NCBI GenBank assembly: GCA_022712075.1
Contig: JALAHE010000112.1
Coordinates: 1 to 14,481 of the forward strand
Direction: 5' to 3'
From: Galactobacter sp.
GTDB lineage: Bacteria > Actinomycetota > Actinomycetes > Actinomycetales > Micrococcaceae
DNA: 14,481 nucleotides
Positions 12,092 through 14,481 of the stretch are shown here, piece by piece. The notes beneath the pieces were generated by a model that was given only the letters and a program-made list of their open reading frames with translations, ran no database searches and had not been told where the DNA came from. The position numbers and the translations under genes were made by a program. The number at the start of each line of letters is the position of its first letter. The first letter of the stretch is position 1.

Positions 12092-12793
12092 TCAGGCCAT
12101 CAACGCCCACCCGGCGAGGCAGAACAGCGCCAGGTGGTAGGTGACCATGACCCACGGTCCGTCGCCGGCCGTGATCGGGTCAAGCGCGCGGGCGCGGCGC
12201 GAGGTGAGCAGGAGGTCGGAGACGTAGAAGCTCACGGCGCCGACGAGGGCCAGCCAGCCGCCGGGCGCCCCGGAGTCGATCCCCGCCACCACGATCACGA
12301 GGCTCAGCAGCGCCAGGTAGGCGCCGGTCATGACCTTCAGGCCGGGTTCGGACGTCGCGGCCACCACGCGGCGGGCCCACGTCACGGTGCCCACGGCCAC
12401 GACGCCCAAGGCAATGAACACGCCTACCCCAGCCGGCCAGCCCTCGTCGTAGGCGTCGAGCAGTAGGGCCCCGATGAAGAGCACGTGCGCGGCGGCAAAC
12501 GCCACCCCGCCGGAGACGTAGCGCTTGTCATCTAGCAACAGCAGGTCGCCGAGCAGACACAACGCCAGCGCGCCGGTCGCGGCCACGGCGGCCCAAGAGG
12601 GCTTGTTGCCGGAGACGGAATACAGCGCAACGGCCACGACCAGCAGGGCCGGGACGAGGCCCTTGCTCATCCAGCGCAGCCACGTCGTGGGCTTGGTGCT
12701 CAGGTACCAATCCGCCACGGCCACGACGGCGGCCAGGGCAAAGAGCGTCCACACGCCCCACGCGGGGGCGGCATCCACCACGACGCCGGTCAC
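12092..12793 (-). CDS. YhhN/TMEM86 family membrane protein (lysoplasmalogenase-like)
   Basis: A 233-aa polytopic protein with about eight hydrophobic segments. Family features visible are TKPTTWLRWMSKGLVPALL (about 33-51), CLLGDLLLLDD (D83), AAHVLFIGALL (H103), the late FYVSDLLLTSRRA (D193) and VTYHLALFCLA (H220). Animal TMEM86 proteins hydrolyse the vinyl-ether bond of lysoplasmalogens. In actinobacteria the substrate is unknown, since plasmalogens are unusual there, so the activity should be read as family-level only. The GTG start overlaps the thioesterase TGA (GTGA), showing translational coupling. It ends 25 nt from the convergent 181-aa gene, with only a 5-bp hairpin (GCCTG/CAGGC) around its stop. 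Confidence 0.85.
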   Translation of the reverse strand: MTGVVVDAAPAWGVWTLFALAAVVAVADWYLSTKPTTWLRWMSKGLVPALLVVAVALYSVSGNKPSWAAVAATGALALCLLGDLLLLDDKRYVSGGVAFAAAHVLFIGALLLDAYDEGWPAGVGVFIALGVVAVGTVTWARRVVAATSEPGLKVMTGAYLALLSLVIVVAGIDSGAPGGWLALVGAVSFYVSDLLLTSRRARALDPITAGDGPWVMVTYHLALFCLAGWALMA

Positions 12794-13314
12794 GCGGCGT
12801 CGCCTGCCTCGGCCGCGTTGGGAGCCGCCGCCGAGGCGGCGGCCAGCCGTGCGACGTCGAGCGCATAGAGGCTCGACGTCGCCGAGGCCAGGACCGCGCC
12901 ATCGGCGCGGACCACCTCGGCGTGGGAGACGGAGGTGTGCCCGCCGACGTGGTCGGCGTGGCCCACGATGCGCAGCGTGCCGGCCTCGAGCGTCACGGCC
13001 TTCAGGAAGCGCACATGCAGATCCATGGTGGTCCAGACCTTGCCCGCCTCGGTGAGCGTGTCCACCGCGAGGCCGCAGGCGTTGTCAAGGAGCGAGGAGA
13101 CGAAGCCGCCGTGGCCCGAGCCAATCTTGTTCAGGTGCTCGGGGCGGACGGTGCACTCGAGCATGACGGTGCCGGGCTCGGCGTGCGTCACCCGGATCCC
13201 GAGGTGCTCGTTGAAGGGGGATTCGCTGATCTCGCCGTCGATCATGCGCTGCAGGTACTCCATGCCGGAGAGGGTGCCGCGCAGATCGCGCTGCGGTGAG
13301 GGGTCCAGGGCCAT
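12790..13314 (-). CDS. PaaI-like hotdog-fold acyl-CoA thioesterase
   Basis: A 174-aa protein of the PaaI/4HBT hotdog thioesterase superfamily. The signature LNKIGSGHGGFVSSLLDNACGLAV (residues 61-84) carries N62, G65, the HGG at 68-70 and the catalytic acid D77. The following strands TTMDLHVRFLKAV, LRIVGHADHVGGHTSVSHAEVV and AVLASATSSLYAL complete one hotdog. Such enzymes release free acid from aromatic or acyl-CoA esters. The menaquinone pathway needs a hotdog thioesterase to hydrolyse dihydroxynaphthoyl-CoA, so this is a candidate given menB is 1.4 kb away. The alternative is a general housekeeping thioesterase. The C-terminal 25 residues are Ala-rich. The ATG is 9 nt after the acyltransferase gene's stop. 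Its own stop overlaps the next GTG. Confidence 0.88.
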   Translation of the reverse strand: MALDPSPQRDLRGTLSGMEYLQRMIDGEISESPFNEHLGIRVTHAEPGTVMLECTVRPEHLNKIGSGHGGFVSSLLDNACGLAVDTLTEAGKVWTTMDLHVRFLKAVTLEAGTLRIVGHADHVGGHTSVSHAEVVRADGAVLASATSSLYALDVARLAAASAAAPNAAEAGDAA

Positions 13315-13320
13315 GCCCCC

Positions 13321-13326
13321 ATCCTA
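13321..13326 (-). promoter_or_regulatory. Possible -10 hexamer (TAGGAT) containing the acyltransferase stop codon
   Basis: Minus-strand TAGGAT ends 6 nt before the thioesterase ATG, and its first three bases are the TAG stop of the upstream acyltransferase gene. It could supply a leaderless internal transcript. Equally, the bases may simply be a stop codon plus a GGAT/GGGGG ribosome binding region in an ordinary operon. Confidence 0.3.
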
Positions 13327-14481
13327 GGAGGCGTGGGCCAGAACGGCCGGGCGGGCGGCGCGCCTCGCCGCTGCGACGGCGGCGCACAGGAGCGCCGAAC
13401 CGAGCACCCACGCGGGTCCCGTGCCGCCGAGCACCAGGATGAGGAGGGGACCGGCCGCGGCGCAGACCGTGCCGAACACGGCCGGGATCCAGCGCCCGAC
13501 GGCGGTCGGCCGGGTGGGGAGCGCCGGTGCGGCCGGGTGGGTGGCCGGCATCCGGCCGCCAGCGCGTTCGATGCCACCGCCGCGCCGGGCCAGCCACCAG
13601 AGACACAGGCCCACGACCGCGATCCAGAGCGGTCGCGTGGCCCACCACGCGCCGGAGGTGGGTTCTGGGAGGAACGGGCCAAACACGGCAATGGACAGTC
13701 CGGCCAGCGCGACGGCGAGGGGCAGGTGCCAGGAGTAGATCGTCATGGCGTGCGCATTGATCGCGGTCACGGCGCGGGAGAGCCCCGCGGGCCACGCGGC
13801 GGCGTTGAGCACCGGGCGCACGGCCTGGAAGAGGAAGAGCTGCGCGGCGCCCAGGAGGAGTAGGGACGTCGTCGGCGGGGTCATGGCCTCGATGAAGTTG
13901 CTGGGATACACCCCGGCCCAGACGAGGAGGGCGAGCACCGAGGCGCAGGCGGCGGCCAGCGCGAGCAGGCGGGCGGGGCGCAGACCCGTGAGCGCGGGGG
14001 AGTGGAGCAGGAAGCCGCCCTGCTGAAGGGCCAGCCACACGAACACCATGTTGGCCAGGCCCACGGCGTCGTTGCCGCTTGCGGCGCGGACCACGTCCAC
14101 GGCCAGGGCCGCGGCGGCGAGGGTCGCGAGGGTGGCGCGAGGGGCCACCTCGTGCAGTCGCAGGGCCACCGGCGCGAGCGCAGTGCAGAGAGCAAAGACG
14201 GACAGGAACCAGAGCGGTTGGGCGCTGCGGAACCCGGCCTCGGCCAGAAGCGCCGGGTCGAGGCCAGCGGAGGCGAGGAGAGCGAGGCCCAGCGTCACCG
14301 CGAGCGCACCGGCGGTCACGGCGGGCACAAGCCGCAGCAACCGCGCGCCCAGGCGGCCCGCGCCGTCGTGCTTGGAACCGGCCTTCCCGCGGCCGGAGGC
14401 GGCGGCGGAGAAGCCGGCCAAGAGGAAGAACAGCGGCATGATTTGCCCTGCCCAGGTGCGGGCGTCGAAGCCGGCCCACCC
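13324..14481 (-). CDS. Acyltransferase 3 family membrane protein (N-terminus cut by the window edge)
   Basis: 385 residues are visible and the frame is open to the right edge, starting GWAGFDARTWAGQIMPLFFLLAGFSAAAS. The ATG at 14439 is thus internal, because the conserved run before it (ARTWAGQI) is in frame. The P-L-F-F-L-L-A-G-F stretch followed by a basic RLLRLVP is characteristic of the OafA/OatA-type acyltransferase 3 family. About nine further hydrophobic segments follow, with a cytoplasmic loop (ARRGGGIERAGGRMPATHPAAP) near visible residues 300-330. Members transfer acyl groups, often acetyl, to cell-surface glycans or small molecules. The conserved N-terminal His of the family would lie outside the window. 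The substrate is unknown. A 9-nt gap to the thioesterase gene suggests co-transcription. Confidence 0.85.
   Translation of the reverse strand, partial: GWAGFDARTWAGQIMPLFFLLAGFSAAASGRGKAGSKHDGAGRLGARLLRLVPAVTAGALAVTLGLALLASAGLDPALLAEAGFRSAQPLWFLSVFALCTALAPVALRLHEVAPRATLATLAAAALAVDVVRAASGNDAVGLANMVFVWLALQQGGFLLHSPALTGLRPARLLALAAACASVLALLVWAGVYPSNFIEAMTPPTTSLLLLGAAQLFLFQAVRPVLNAAAWPAGLSRAVTAINAHAMTIYSWHLPLAVALAGLSIAVFGPFLPEPTSGAWWATRPLWIAVVGLCLWWLARRGGGIERAGGRMPATHPAAPALPTRPTAVGRWIPAVFGTVCAAAGPLLILVLGGTGPAWVLGSALLCAAVAAARRAARPAVLAHAS

Noticed and set aside
13085..14479. 464-residue minus-strand frame over the acyltransferase and thioesterase
   Set aside because: Arg/Pro/Gly-rich out-of-frame reading. 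The overlapping frame at 13324-14481 carries the membrane segments and family motifs.

Overview
The window is very GC-rich chromosomal DNA with strong G/C preference at third codon positions, frequent GTG starts and ATGA/GTGA gene overlaps. The gene content (an actinobacterial-type system II cytochrome c maturation operon next to menaquinone genes, with a PLDc_N-domain protein and a DUF4229 protein between them) points to an actinomycete. Order Micrococcales, probably family Micrococcaceae, fits best. That placement rests on remembered gene order and protein style, not on a search. I see no phage, transposase, CRISPR array, rRNA or tRNA.

Layout. 1-1526: a minus-strand block with the first codons of a gene running off the left edge, a four-helix membrane protein of unknown function, and a YceI-family protein. 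The YceI gene has its own terminator and a promoter overlapped by a palindrome that could be an operator. 1527-6540: a plus-strand operon of a histidine phosphatase, a TlpA/ResA-like thioredoxin lipoprotein, CcdA, ResB and CcsB, closed by a hairpin terminator. Three of its junctions are 1-4 nt overlaps. The operon exports reducing power (CcdA), reduces apocytochrome cysteines (the TlpA-like protein) and delivers and ligates heme (ResB/CcsB). 6541-8194: small membrane-protein genes (a 123-aa unknown, a PLDc_N protein and a DUF4229 protein) separated by convergent terminators, plus a striking inverted repeat at 8043-8094. 8195-11363: menaquinone biosynthesis on the minus strand, transcribed menB then menE, followed by menA. 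These supply naphthoyl-CoA cyclisation, o-succinylbenzoate activation and prenylation. Menaquinone and c-type cytochromes belong to the same respiratory chain, so the two clusters make functional sense together. 11364-12066: a divergent 181-aa gene of relaxed codon use, distantly reminiscent of Imm11-type immunity proteins. 12092-14481: a minus-strand group of a membrane acyltransferase (cut by the right edge), a PaaI-like thioesterase and a YhhN/TMEM86 membrane protein, probably co-transcribed.

Most of the window is ordinary respiratory housekeeping. The features most worth a second look are the A-B-A'-B'-A' palindromic element at 8043-8094, the repeated placement of a TAGACT-like -10 hexamer 6-7 nt before start codons (probable leaderless mRNAs), the possible orphan immunity gene, and the palindrome over the YceI promoter. 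I found no convincing wholly new multi-gene system.
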